From NCBI GenBank assembly GCA_965200175.1, contig OZ241345.1, positions 2,976,001-3,040,000 of the forward strand: a DNA stretch of 64,000 nucleotides. The letters run 5' to 3'. Made by a program: the position numbers and the translations under genes. Numbering within the stretch: position 1 is the stretch's first letter; each line of letters begins with the position of its first letter. The notes under the pieces are model-generated. The model had not been told where the DNA came from. It ran no database searches and worked only from the letters and a program-made list of their open reading frames with translations. Source of the stretch: Azophilus sp026709365 (lineage in GTDB: Bacteria; Pseudomonadota; Gammaproteobacteria; Pseudomonadales; Azotimanducaceae). Positions 1-7,528 of the stretch are shown here, in pieces.

Positions 1-108
1 ATGGCCATTGGGCTTGAGCGCCAAGGCTGGAGCAACGCGGACTTCTGGATGCGCCTGCAGGCTGCCTACGACCTCGCGCAGGTGCGCCGCCGGGCCTCCG
101 CCGCCTAG
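1..108 (+). CDS. higA: HigA-family antitoxin, C-terminal part (gene starts before window)
   Basis: The frame is open from the first base and gives 35 residues before a TAG stop. The segment WSNADFWMRLQAAYDLAQ closely matches the end of HigA addiction-module antitoxins, which are Xre-type helix-turn-helix proteins that neutralise the HigB mRNA interferase and repress their own operon. The DNA-binding part lies outside the window, so neither completeness nor the presence of a HigB partner can be judged. It borders decayed conjugation sequence, as expected for a toxin-antitoxin pair carried by a mobile element. Confidence 0.75.
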   Translation: MAIGLERQGWSNADFWMRLQAAYDLAQVRRRASAA

Positions 109-199
109 CTTCCGCCCCGCGAACCCAAACACCGCTATGCCCAGCCGCCACCACTGACACCCGAGCAAGTGGCCGCATCGGAGGTCGCGCTCAACTGTT

Positions 200-702
200 T
201 CTTTGGAGCGCCTGCATAGCCTAGAGGGGGGCGAGACGCTAATCGCCAAGGCTATGAAAGCCGCCCTCATTGAAGCGTTTTTGATATCGCCCGCTCGGCG
301 CGAGCGCGGCTCCAAGATGCCGCAGGTGCTCCATTTGGCCTAAGTGTTTCAACGCTTCGTCAGGGCGGACACAGCCCACGGCGATCAGTCGTTTCTGGAC
401 GCCTGCCGCTCCTTCGGGGTGGGCTGCCTACTGGCGACAATCCACGGCGTCCATCCAGCACGCGCTTGCGACCGCTGGCGAGCCTTCGCCCTTCACGGCG
501 ATTGAGATTCTGCTCAGCAACACGGCCTCGAAGATGCTGTTCCGGTCCACGGGAACAGGCACCAGGGAAATCTTGGGCGACCTCGGCCGACCGCGTGTCG
601 GCGGTCAGGCCGCCCGCGACGCTGCGGCTGGGCGAGTGCTACGCGAGCCTGCCGGACGGGCGCTTTGAGCGGCGGCAGCTGCGGCCGCTCCAGTTCGCCT
701 AA
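200..702 (+). pseudogene. Broken fragment of a TraD/VirD4-like conjugative coupling ATPase
   Basis: No single frame is open, but joined frames give a recognisable C-terminal half. One frame reads FQRFVRADTAHGDQSFLDAC after a TAA at 341-343. A shifted frame gives HALATAGEPSPF and LLSNTASKMLFRST. A further shift gives VRPPATLRLGECYASLPDGR near 600-660 and stops at 702. This run resembles the end of TraD/VirD4-type coupling proteins, hexameric ATPases that hand DNA to a type IV secretion channel. At least one stop and two frameshifts show that it is dead. The family name comes from remembered motif similarity and needs a search. Confidence 0.5.
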
Positions 703-1048
703 TCCCGGCTCCGGCTCGCAGGGCGGCGCACCAACGCCCGGCGGGCCGAACCCATGTCCAAGCCCCGCGCATGGGCCTTGGGACCAATGGCCGAAGCGCG
801 TTCGTTGCCGTTGCAACCGTCCCGACATTCAAATGAGGTTGACCGTGCGAAATCATTCTGCGGGCAGTCCCTTGGTCGGGATACCCGCTGAATACAACAT
901 CCCGATTGGCCGGGCACTAGCTACCCTAGGCGCAGGGCGAATAGGTGGGACCTTTACCCGTGGAGTGATTTCGCGTGTCCCGGCACCCAGCCGGGCGATG
1001 CGGCCAAGCTTGGCGCAACAACGCGCATGGGAAACGGAGGTGACCAAC
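703..1048. other. No gene recognised
   Basis: This stretch follows the coupling-protein remnant and contains only frames of poor coding quality in every reading direction. I see no RNA gene, no terminal inverted repeats and no clear promoter. It most likely continues the decayed mobile element. Confidence 0.4.
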
Positions 1049-1117
1049 ATGCAAACCAGATGCCCCCGCCGGAGCGCCCCAAGCGATTCAGGAGATAGTG
1101 GGTGGCTCGGCCACTGA
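1049..1117 (+). CDS. Possible 22-residue leader peptide before the TM2 gene pair
   Basis: ATG at 1049 follows a good ribosome binding site (GGAGG, 1036-1040) and gives a Cys/Arg/Ser-rich 22-residue peptide ending in GWLGH. The stop codon lies directly behind the first hairpin of the leader element. A second micro-ORF with a strong ribosome binding site sits in the equivalent place before the lipoprotein gene. This layout would suit translation-coupled attenuation, but the two peptides share no clear sequence. Chance is a real alternative for so short an ORF. Confidence 0.3.
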   Translation: MQTRCPRRSAPSDSGDSGWLGH

Positions 1118-1143
1118 GGAAACAACGCGGGTTGTCCCGCTTT
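1102..1143 (+). promoter_or_regulatory. Twin-hairpin leader element, copy 1
   Basis: Hairpin B pairs GTGG (1102-1105) with CCAC (1111-1114). After 12 bases, hairpin C pairs GCGGG (1127-1131) with CCCGC (1136-1140) and is followed by TTT, like a weak intrinsic terminator. ACAAC (1122-1126) can alternatively pair with GTTGT (1131-1135), so C has a competing fold. A very similar B-C arrangement lies at 1773-1812. Confidence 0.45.
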
Positions 1144-1191
1144 CACTTCGACTACTTGATTACACGCGGCAGAAACATAGGAGACTAAGAC

Positions 1192-1257
1192 GTGACTAAA
1201 GACACAAGAGCAACTGAAGGCAAGCATTTGGCCTCAAAGCGCAGGAGGTTCAAATGA
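1192..1257 (+). CDS. 21-residue basic micro-ORF coupled to the TM2 gene
   Basis: GTG at 1192 follows AGGAGA and encodes a Lys/Arg-rich 21-residue peptide ending in KRRRFK. Its TGA overlaps the ATG of the TM2 gene in an ATGA arrangement, and the ribosome binding site of the TM2 gene (AGGAGG) lies inside it. Translation of the two would therefore be coupled. It may be a real small protein or only a coupling device. No family is recognised. Confidence 0.4.
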   Translation: MTKDTRATEGKHLASKRRRFK

Positions 1258-1622
1258 GCGCCGCGCAAAGCGCGGACGCCAAGTCGGCAGGGCTCGCATA
1301 CGTTCTCTGGTTTTTCCTCGGCTTCCTCGGCATCCATCGGCTGTACCTTGGGAGAATCGGGTCGGACGTGACGATGCTGATCCTCACGTTGCTCGCGGGG
1401 TTCATCAGCCTCATTCCGCTCCTGGGCTGGATGGTGGCGGGTTTCCTTTTCCCTGCGGTGGGTGTCTGGTGGATTGTTGACGCGTTCCTGATTCCGGGCA
1501 TCGCCCGCGGCGCGACGCCCGTGGCGGGAGCGCAGGCCACTGAAGCGGGCGATGCGAACCCCGACGCGAAAACCAAGCGCAAGAAGAGCTTCGTGGAGCG
1601 TATGGCCGAACTCGGGGATTGA
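1254..1622 (+). CDS. TM2 domain-containing membrane protein
   Basis: The 122-residue protein has the TM2 domain pattern: a first membrane helix with WFFLGFLGIHRLYLGR (about residues 19-34), a short polar turn, then a second hydrophobic stretch ending in VWWIVDAFLIP. TM2 proteins are small membrane proteins of unclear function. The C-terminal 30 residues are charged (KTKRKKSF). AGGAGG six bases before ATG fixes the start, and the preceding micro-ORF overlaps it. It lies in the presumed mobile-element remnant with a lipoprotein gene downstream. Confidence 0.8.
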   Translation: MSAAQSADAKSAGLAYVLWFFLGFLGIHRLYLGRIGSDVTMLILTLLAGFISLIPLLGWMVAGFLFPAVGVWWIVDAFLIPGIARGATPVAGAQATEAGDANPDAKTKRKKSFVERMAELGD

Positions 1623-1736
1623 GCGACAGTGTCAGCACCGCGTCCGTGCGGTAGCGGGGCTACCAAGGCCGCAACAAGACGATGGCCGAGTGGGGGCGGG
1701 ATGGCGGTGCATCCCTACCGATCAGGAGGACCAGCA

Positions 1737-1769
1737 GTGCTTGGCTGGATCAACAACCGAACCGGTTGA
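1737..1769 (+). CDS. Possible 10-residue leader peptide before the lipoprotein gene
   Basis: GTG at 1737 lies seven bases behind AGGAGG and encodes VLGWINNRTG before TGA. Its codons overlap the first hairpin of the downstream leader, so ribosome position would change the fold. It matches the micro-ORF/hairpin layout before the TM2 gene. Coding status is a guess from position and ribosome binding site only. Confidence 0.3.
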   Translation: MLGWINNRTG

Positions 1770-1812
1770 TCGGTGGCCCGGCCACAGGAGGCAGCGCGGG
1801 CAACCCCGCTTT
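1748..1812 (+). promoter_or_regulatory. Three-hairpin leader element, copy 2
   Basis: Hairpin A pairs GATCAAC (1748-1754) with GTTGATC (1765-1771). Hairpin B pairs GTGG (1773-1776) with CCAC (1782-1785). Hairpin C pairs GCGGG (1796-1800) with CCCGC (1805-1809) and is followed by TTTCTCTTT. B and C match copy 1 at 1102-1143 almost base for base, including their spacing (10 against 12). The start codon of the lipoprotein gene is 30 bases further on. C resembles an intrinsic terminator, which suggests attenuation. Confidence 0.45.
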
Positions 1813-1839
1813 CTCTTTCACATTCTGGAGGTAGCCGAC

Positions 1840-2280
1840 GTGAAGCAAGCCAACACATTCAAATCCCTAAAGTCTTGGTTCGGAACGCTCATTGCAATCG
1901 CTGCGGTTGCGGCGCTGCAAGCGTGTTCCGATCCAATTACCTGTGCGGAAGCCAAGGCCACGCTGTCGATGGGCGGCTCGCCCAAGTCGGCGGACGAAGC
2001 GGCCGATTGGGCCAAAGCCTGTGCCGAGGACTGTCGGCAATTGGTGCAGGTTTCTGAAGAGAAAGGCGAAGTGGTGGAAGAGGCCCGAAAGGCGGTCCTA
2101 GAGTTAAAGTTCCCGACCCGAAGGCCAAGTGATGCCCCTGGGGCCCTGCTCAGCAGGCAATTGAGGTACGCGGGACAACTGGACCGTTTAAGCGCCAATC
2201 TAAGAGCAGCGCGCCAAGACTATAGGCAAGCGGCAGACGCGGTCGAAGCTACGCCCGGTTGCGGGCTTCCGGACCTATAG
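1840..2280 (+). CDS. Small lipoprotein of unknown function
   Basis: GTG at 1840 has GGAGG eight bases upstream and gives 146 residues. The N-terminus is a lipoprotein signal: basic KQANTFKSLKSW, a hydrophobic stretch, then a lipobox ending in LQAC, with Cys28 as the probable lipidated residue. The mature part is helical and charged, with further cysteines (ITC, KAC, EDC, PGC) that could form disulfides in the periplasm. No family is recognised. Small Cys-containing lipoproteins are common near conjugation genes, where some act in entry exclusion, but this is only context. Confidence 0.65.
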   Translation: MKQANTFKSLKSWFGTLIAIAAVAALQACSDPITCAEAKATLSMGGSPKSADEAADWAKACAEDCRQLVQVSEEKGEVVEEARKAVLELKFPTRRPSDAPGALLSRQLRYAGQLDRLSANLRAARQDYRQAADAVEATPGCGLPDL

Positions 2281-2692
2281 CCTGGATGTTGCGCGAGTCG
2301 AGCTATTTTAGCGACCTTGAGGGACTTCGCCGGCCTGCCTGATCCTCTACCGCGTTTTCTCCGACGGAAGTTGGCTTTTCAGGCCCCTCCGGCAGGCTTC
2401 GGATGCACCGCACCCAACCCCAATGCTTTTGCCAGCCCGCCGGGGGCAGCGCTCAGGGGGGTCAGGGCGGCTGCGGCACGAGAGATGCGGCAACCCGGCG
2501 AAACAGCGCCCGGTCGGGGTGGGAGCGGCTCATCAGCAGGCGCACCCGGCGCGTACAGCAGGCTACGCCTGCCAAAACCATATAATTTCGTCGCGCCAGA
2601 ATCTGGCACTATCTTCGAGCCACAGGCATGATGTGCGCCGACTCGAATTCGAGCGCCAACGGGCGCTCAGCCAACCTTCGGAGACCCTCCCA
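2281..2692. other. Intergenic region, no gene recognised
   Basis: The stretch between the lipoprotein gene and the GST gene has no convincing coding frame on either strand. It contains one perfect -10-like hexamer at 2581-2586, listed separately. It may mark the chromosomal border of the mobile-element remnant, but I see no direct repeat that would identify an attachment site. Confidence 0.4.
2559..2586 (+). promoter_or_regulatory. Possible promoter of the GST gene
   Basis: TATAAT at 2581-2586 is a perfect -10 hexamer about 105 bases before the GST start. No good -35 box lies 17 bases upstream. Instead there is a short palindrome, CAGGC-tac-GCCTG (2559-2571), which could be an activator or repressor site. 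Confidence 0.35.
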
Positions 2693-3448
2693 ATGACTGC
2701 ATCCAACTCGCCGCTCGTCCTGTATGGGGTGCCCTTCTCCCAGCCCGTCCGGGCGGTCATGTGGCTGCTGCTGTTCAAGCGCCTGCCGTTCGAGATGGCC
2801 TTGACCAATCCCGGCTCCAAGGGCGAGACGGGCAGCCGCAACCCCGCCTACCTAGCCTTTAATCCCGGCGGCACCATCCCGACCATCCGCGAGCCGGATT
2901 CCGGGTTCGCCTTGGGCGAGGCGCACGCCATCCTCTGCTACCTGTGCAACCAGCACGGCTGGAGCGACCTCTATCCCACGGGCCCGCAACAACGCGCCAA
3001 GGTGGACTGGTACCTGCACTTCCACCATCGCAACGTGCGCGAGGCGTCGGGGCTGGTGGCTCCGAAAATTCGCAAGGACCTGAACATTCCCGAGGCAGCG
3101 CAGCAGGCCGCGCACGACAGGTTCACGGCGGCGCTTGGCGCCATTGACGGCGGCTGGCTGGCAAGCGCCCGCTATCTGGCCGGCGACGCCCTCAGCATCG
3201 CGGACTTTGCCGCCTACGTCGAAATCGGGCAGCTGCAGCCGGGCTTCACCAACCTCTATGACTTCTCGCCGTTCCCCAACGTCCAACGCTGGATGGATGA
3301 CATGCGCCGAACCGAAGGCCACGACGCCGTCCACGCAGTGCTCGAGGCGCTCGGCGACATCAGCCAAGCCGCGCCCGACATGGAAGCCATCCGCAACGCC
3401 AACAAGGCAGCGCTTAAGGCCTTGCGCGCCGCGATGGAAAACCACTGA
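2693..3448 (+). CDS. Glutathione S-transferase family protein
   Basis: The 251-residue protein has a thioredoxin-like N-terminal domain (LVLYGVPFSQPVRAVMWLL, with Ser15 at the usual catalytic position; NPGGTIPTI supplies the cis-proline; GEAHAILCYL supplies the glutathione-contacting acidic/Ser segment). A helical C-terminal domain follows with the typical LSIADFAAYVEI motif. It resembles theta-class bacterial GSTs, which conjugate or reduce electrophiles with glutathione. ATG at 2693 is the first methionine before the fold. Substrate unknown. gshB, for glutathione synthesis, is elsewhere in the window. Confidence 0.85.
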   Translation: MTASNSPLVLYGVPFSQPVRAVMWLLLFKRLPFEMALTNPGSKGETGSRNPAYLAFNPGGTIPTIREPDSGFALGEAHAILCYLCNQHGWSDLYPTGPQQRAKVDWYLHFHHRNVREASGLVAPKIRKDLNIPEAAQQAAHDRFTAALGAIDGGWLASARYLAGDALSIADFAAYVEIGQLQPGFTNLYDFSPFPNVQRWMDDMRRTEGHDAVHAVLEALGDISQAAPDMEAIRNANKAALKALRAAMENH

Positions 3449-3474
3449 GCAACCCCACGGCATCGCCGAGCGCC

Positions 3475-4548
3475 ATGTCGCCCGCCGAGCGCCATCGAGC
3501 GCTGATCGCCTGCGGGCAATTGACGGAGGACCCCTTCCAGCGCCAAGCGGTGGAACTGCTCGACGACCTGCACCAACGGCTGGGGCGACGACCCGCGCCA
3601 ATCAAGCGCTGGCTGACGCGCCCCGACGCCGAAACCGGCCTGTACCTCTGGGGCGGCGTCGGCCGGGGCAAGACCCTGCTGCTGGACCTGTTCCACGAAA
3701 CGCTGCCCGATCAGGGCAAGCTCAGGATGCACTTCCATCGCTTCATGCAGCGGGTTCACAACGAACTCAACCGGCGGGCCGGCCGGGCCAACCCGCTGCA
3801 GGGCTTCGCCAACGACTTCGCCAAGCACACCCGCGTGCTCTGCTTCGATGAGTTCTACGTGGCCGACATCGGCGATGCGATGATTCTCGGCGAGCTGATG
3901 CAGGCGCTGTTTCAACGGGGGCTGACCTTGGTGGCCACCTCAAACGTCGCCCCGGACCAACTCTACGAAAACGGCTTGCAGCGGCGGCGCTTCCAGCCCG
4001 CCATCGAGGCCCTGAAACGCCATGCGCTCATCCACCATCTCAACGGCCCGACGGACTACCGGCTGCGGGTGCTTGAACAAGCGGAAATCTACCACGCGCC
4101 CTTGGGTGACGAGGCGGAGGCCTCCCTGAACGCCAGCTTCACCGACTTGACCCAAGAGCCTGATCAACGCGATGCGCCTTTGGATGTGGAAAACCGCATC
4201 ATCCGCGCCCGCCGACTGGCGCCGGACGTGGCCTGGTTCGAGTTCAGCGAGCTGTGCGAAGGGCCCCGCAGCCAAAACGACTACATCGAGCTCGCCCGCT
4301 GCTTCCACACCGTGCTGGTCTCCAACGTCAGGCGGTTCACGGCGGCCAACGAGGACGCCGCCCGCCGCTTCATCAGCTTGGTTGACGAGTTCTACGACCG
4401 CAACGTCAAGCTGATCCTGTCCGCCGAAGCGCCCGTCGCCGACCTCTACGCCGGGGAGCGGCACGGCTTTGAGTTTGAGCGCACCCGCAGCCGGCTGCTG
4501 GAGATGCAGTCGCGCGCCTATCTGGGCCGCTCACACCGGAGCGGCTAG
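3475..4548 (+). CDS. zapE: Cell division protein ZapE (AFG1-like ATPase)
   Basis: The 357-residue protein is an AFG1/ZapE ATPase: Walker A GGVGRGKT at residues 60-67, Walker B VLCFDEFYV near 120-128, and the family segment FHRFMQRVHNEL. ZapE associates with the Z-ring and is linked to constriction under low oxygen or stress in E. coli. Length and motifs are full. It follows the GST by 26 bases, and its stop overlaps the convergent mlaC-like stop by four bases. Confidence 0.9.
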   Translation: MSPAERHRALIACGQLTEDPFQRQAVELLDDLHQRLGRRPAPIKRWLTRPDAETGLYLWGGVGRGKTLLLDLFHETLPDQGKLRMHFHRFMQRVHNELNRRAGRANPLQGFANDFAKHTRVLCFDEFYVADIGDAMILGELMQALFQRGLTLVATSNVAPDQLYENGLQRRRFQPAIEALKRHALIHHLNGPTDYRLRVLEQAEIYHAPLGDEAEASLNASFTDLTQEPDQRDAPLDVENRIIRARRLAPDVAWFEFSELCEGPRSQNDYIELARCFHTVLVSNVRRFTAANEDAARRFISLVDEFYDRNVKLILSAEAPVADLYAGERHGFEFERTRSRLLEMQSRAYLGRSHRSG

Positions 4549-5258
4549 GCGTCCTTCTCCCGGCGTTCCGCAACGCCGCTCCCCGCCCCCTCCCGATCCG
4601 CCTTCTCGCCGGAGACGAACCGCACCCAAGCATCGATCACCTGGTCAAGGTCGCCGCCGTAGCGGGCATCCGCCGCCACGCTCCTGAACTGGCTGCGGTA
4701 GGTGAGGCCGATGTTGACGCCGGCAATGACGATGTTGCCGATGCGCCAGCCGCCGTCCGCGTCTTGGGTCATGGCGTAGAGCACGGGATAGACCTCGCCG
4801 CCCTGGTGAATTTCCATCTTGACGTTGCGCCGGCGCGGGTGGCGCGGAGGGGCATCCGGGGGCACCACGACCACCTCGCCCCCAGTGAAGTCGGTCAGCG
4901 TGAGCGAATAGGTGCGCACCAAGCCCCACTTGAAGGTCTCGGCGAAGCGCTGCCGCTGCTCCGGGGTGGCCTTCCCGTAGTGAGCCGACATCACGCGGCG
5001 GGCGAAGCCCTCGAAATCGACCACCGGCGCCAACAGCGCCTCCACCTCGGCAAAAAACCGCTCCGGGTCAGAGTCAGCGTAGCCGCGGCCCTCCTCAATA
5101 AGCCGCAACAGGTCGGCTGAGGTGTCGGCGACCACTTGATGCGGGGCGGACTCGAACTGCGCGCCCTGCGCCATGCCGGCAACCTGCGCCAGTAAGCCCA
5201 CTCCAAGCGCCAACCCGACCAGCCGGGCGCAAGGGGCGTTCGTGCTGTTGAACGTCAT
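4545..5258 (-). CDS. mlaC: MlaC-like periplasmic phospholipid-binding protein
   Basis: This secreted protein of about 237 residues has a signal peptide (LVGLALGVGLLAQVAGMAQGAQ) and the MlaC/Tgt2 fold pattern: ARRVMSAHYGKATPEQRQRFAETFKWGLVRTYS, then VYPVLYAMTQDADGGWRIGNIVIAGVNIGLTYRSQF. MlaC shuttles phospholipids between the outer-membrane MlaA complex and the inner-membrane MlaFEDB transporter. In E. coli its operon lies upstream of yrbG-kdsD-kdsC; here only this gene is present, on the opposite strand. The start at 5258 gives the best signal peptide, with ATG at 5273 as an alternative. Confidence 0.82.
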   Translation of the reverse strand: MTFNSTNAPCARLVGLALGVGLLAQVAGMAQGAQFESAPHQVVADTSADLLRLIEEGRGYADSDPERFFAEVEALLAPVVDFEGFARRVMSAHYGKATPEQRQRFAETFKWGLVRTYSLTLTDFTGGEVVVVPPDAPPRHPRRRNVKMEIHQGGEVYPVLYAMTQDADGGWRIGNIVIAGVNIGLTYRSQFRSVAADARYGGDLDQVIDAWVRFVSGEKADREGAGSGVAERREKDA

Positions 5259-5321
5259 CCTGACATTTTCCATCACTAACGACTGAAATGGGAGCCGCCG
5301 GGCCAACTGGCCTGCAATGCT

Positions 5322-5338
5322 CATTATTGCCAATAATG
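5322..5338. promoter_or_regulatory. 17-bp palindrome between mlaC and yrbG
   Basis: CATTATTG (5322-5329) and CAATAATG (5331-5338) form a perfect inverted repeat around one base. It is AT-rich in a GC-rich background and lies between two divergent genes, as expected for a shared operator or a bidirectional -10 region. The regulator is unknown. Confidence 0.4.
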
Positions 5339-5399
5339 CTGACTATTGGGCGAACACCGACTAAAGTTGAGCTTCGTCGCACAGGGCCTGCCAGTTTCC

Positions 5400-6368
5400 A
5401 TGTGGTTGTCTTTGCTTGCACTGATCGTCGGTTTCGCTGCGCTCATCTGGAGCGCCGACAAGTTTCTGTCCGGAGCGGGCGCCACGGCCACCAACCTGGG
5501 CGTCTCCAAGATGGTCATTGGGCTGACCATCGTTTCGGTGGGCACCTCCGCCCCGGAAATCCTAGTGGCCATGGCGGCCTCGATTCGGGGCAATCCGCTG
5601 CTGGCGGTGGGCAACGCAGTCGGCTCCAACATCGCCAACATCGGCTTGGTGCTGGGCGTCACCGCCATCGTCGCGCCGCTGCCGTTCTCCAAGCGGGTGC
5701 GGCGCTCGGAGCTGCCTTGGCTGCTGGGCGCCACCTTGCTGGCGCTGGCATTGATGTTCGATCGGCAGCTGAGTCCGCTTGACGGCCTGCTGCTGCTCGC
5801 CGGCTTGGCGCTGATTCTGTATCTGCTGATGTTCGGGAAGTCGCCGGGCCAGCCGGAGTTCGCGGAGAGCATTCAGGAGGAGATCGACGAACTGCCGCAG
5901 ATGGGAACCCTGCGCGGCATCGCTTGGCTGCTGGGCGGCTTGGCGCTGCTGGTGGCCAGCGCGGAACTGCTGGTTTGGGCCGCGCACAACATCGCCATGC
6001 AGCTCGGCGTGAGCGACCTCATCATCGGCCTGACCGTGGTCGCCATCGGCACCAGCCTGCCGGAATTGGCCGCCAGCGTGGGCGCCGCCATCAAAGGCGA
6101 CACCGACATCGCCATCGGCAACGTGGTCGGCTCCAACATCCTCAACATTCTGGCGGTGCTGGCGGTGCCCAGCTTCATGGCCGCCACCGAAATCGAGAGG
6201 GTGGCGTTCTGGCGCGACGGCGGCGCCATGCTGGCGCTGACCCTGCTGCTGGCGTTGTTCGCTTATGCGGTGAACTCCAGATCGGTCATCACCCGCTTTG
6301 AAGGCGCGGTGATGCTGTTGTGCTGGGTGGGCTACAACAGTCTGCTGGTTCGCCACGCGGCGGCTTGA
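5400..6368 (+). CDS. yrbG: Sodium/calcium exchanger family antiporter YrbG
   Basis: The 322-residue membrane protein has the two inverted CaCA alpha-repeats: GTSAPEILVAMAASIRGNPLLAVGNAVGSNIANIGLVLG and GTSLPELAASVGAAIKGDTDIAIGNVVGSNILNILA, each within about five helices. The acidic loop QEEIDELPQM separates the halves. Members exchange Ca2+ for Na+ or K+ at the inner membrane. It holds its usual place before kdsC, but kdsD, which normally lies between them, is missing. ATG at 5400 starts just before helix 1. Confidence 0.9.
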   Translation: MWLSLLALIVGFAALIWSADKFLSGAGATATNLGVSKMVIGLTIVSVGTSAPEILVAMAASIRGNPLLAVGNAVGSNIANIGLVLGVTAIVAPLPFSKRVRRSELPWLLGATLLALALMFDRQLSPLDGLLLLAGLALILYLLMFGKSPGQPEFAESIQEEIDELPQMGTLRGIAWLLGGLALLVASAELLVWAAHNIAMQLGVSDLIIGLTVVAIGTSLPELAASVGAAIKGDTDIAIGNVVGSNILNILAVLAVPSFMAATEIERVAFWRDGGAMLALTLLLALFAYAVNSRSVITRFEGAVMLLCWVGYNSLLVRHAAA

Positions 6369-6395
6369 CGAGCCGCCCATCCGACTCATGAGGCG

Positions 6396-6926
6396 ATGGC
6401 CCAGACCGGCTCGAAGGCAATCGCCCAGTGCAAAGGTTGGCTCATGCAGCAGCTTCGATCCATAAAACTGGTCGCCTTCGACGTGGACGGCGTACTCACC
6501 GACGGGCGCATTCACTACCTCTCCGACGGCTCGGAGCTGCTCTCCTTTCACGTGCATGACGGGGCTGCCATCAAGCGGCTGCTTCAGCACGGCATGGCGG
6601 TGGCGCTGATCACCGGGCGCGCCTCGCCAATGGTGGGCAAGCGCGCCTCGGAGTTGGGCATCCCGCACGTCTTTCAAAACGTCGGGGACAAGCTTGACGT
6701 GCTGCGGGGCCTGGCTACCCGACTGGGCCTGGACGCTGGGGCGTGCGCCTACGTGGGCGACGACTGGCCCGACCTGAAGGCGCTCGGTTGGGTGGGCCTG
6801 CCGATCGCCCCGGCGAATGCCCAGCCCGAAGCGCGCGCCGCCGCGGCGTTGGTCACCGTCGCCGCGGGAGGCTGCGGCGTCGCCGCTGAAGTCTGCCGCC
6901 TGCTGCTCGAATCGCGCCAGCCATGA
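6396..6926 (+). CDS. kdsC: 3-deoxy-D-manno-octulosonate 8-phosphate phosphatase KdsC
   Basis: The 176-residue protein is a HAD phosphatase of the KdsC type. It has the nucleophile motif DVDGVLTDG (Asp29, Asp31), the Thr/Arg motif ITGRAS, and the acidic motif GDDWPD. The C-terminal GGCGVAAEVCRLLL is the family's closing segment. It hydrolyses Kdo-8-phosphate to Kdo, the sugar joining lipid A to the LPS core. An internal ATG at 6444 would give 160 residues and also fits. Its stop overlaps lptC by four bases. Confidence 0.92.
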   Translation: MAQTGSKAIAQCKGWLMQQLRSIKLVAFDVDGVLTDGRIHYLSDGSELLSFHVHDGAAIKRLLQHGMAVALITGRASPMVGKRASELGIPHVFQNVGDKLDVLRGLATRLGLDAGACAYVGDDWPDLKALGWVGLPIAPANAQPEARAAAALVTVAAGGCGVAAEVCRLLLESRQP

Positions 6927-7528
6927 AGCAGCTGGCCGGCGGCGTTCTGCTCGCGGTGGGCCTGTTGCTGTTGGCCTTCTACTTGGCGCCTTGGCGCGGC
7001 GCCGTGCCGCCGGAGGGGCTGCCTCCGGAACTGGAGGGGGAGCCGGACCTCTACATGGAAAGCGCGGTCATCAGCCAGTTCCAGGACAACGGCACCCTGC
7101 AATACCGCTTGACGGCGCAGCAAGTGCGCACTTTCGATGCCGACCGGCAAGCCGAACTCGTCAACCCGAACCTGAGCTTGCACAGCCCCGCCGCGCCGCC
7201 TTGGGAGATCAGCGCCCGCCGAGGGCAGCTGCACGGCTGGCGCGACGGCATGGATGGGCGGGATGCGGTGCTGGTGCTGAGCGGCGATGTGGTGCTGCGC
7301 CAAACCGACCCCCAACGGGGATTCACCAGGATGCGCACCGCCGAACTGAGGGTCCGCCCGGAGCCGCGATACGCTGAAACCGAACGGGATGTTATGATCG
7401 AAACCGAGGCGGGCCGCACGGTCGCCCAAGGGCTGAAAGCGGATTTGGAGCGCAGGATTCTCAACCTTCAAGCGGGTGCCGATGGACCGGTCCACACCAT
7501 TGTCTTGCCGGAGCGAATTGGGCAGTAG
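6923..7528 (+). CDS. lptC: LPS export protein LptC
   Basis: The 201-residue protein has an N-terminal membrane anchor (GGVLLAVGLLLLAFYLAPW) and a periplasmic beta-jellyroll with LYMESAVISQFQDNGTLQYRLTA. LptC binds the LptB2FG transporter and passes LPS to LptA. ATG overlaps the kdsC stop (ATGA), so the genes are translationally coupled. Its end overlaps the start of lptA. Confidence 0.9.
   Translation: MKQLAGGVLLAVGLLLLAFYLAPWRGAVPPEGLPPELEGEPDLYMESAVISQFQDNGTLQYRLTAQQVRTFDADRQAELVNPNLSLHSPAAPPWEISARRGQLHGWRDGMDGRDAVLVLSGDVVLRQTDPQRGFTRMRTAELRVRPEPRYAETERDVMIETEAGRTVAQGLKADLERRILNLQAGADGPVHTIVLPERIGQ

Noticed and set aside
2379..2609. Minus-strand frame before the GST gene
   Set aside because: The composition is that of GC-rich non-coding DNA (Ala/Pro/Gly runs) with no ribosome binding site or recognisable motif.
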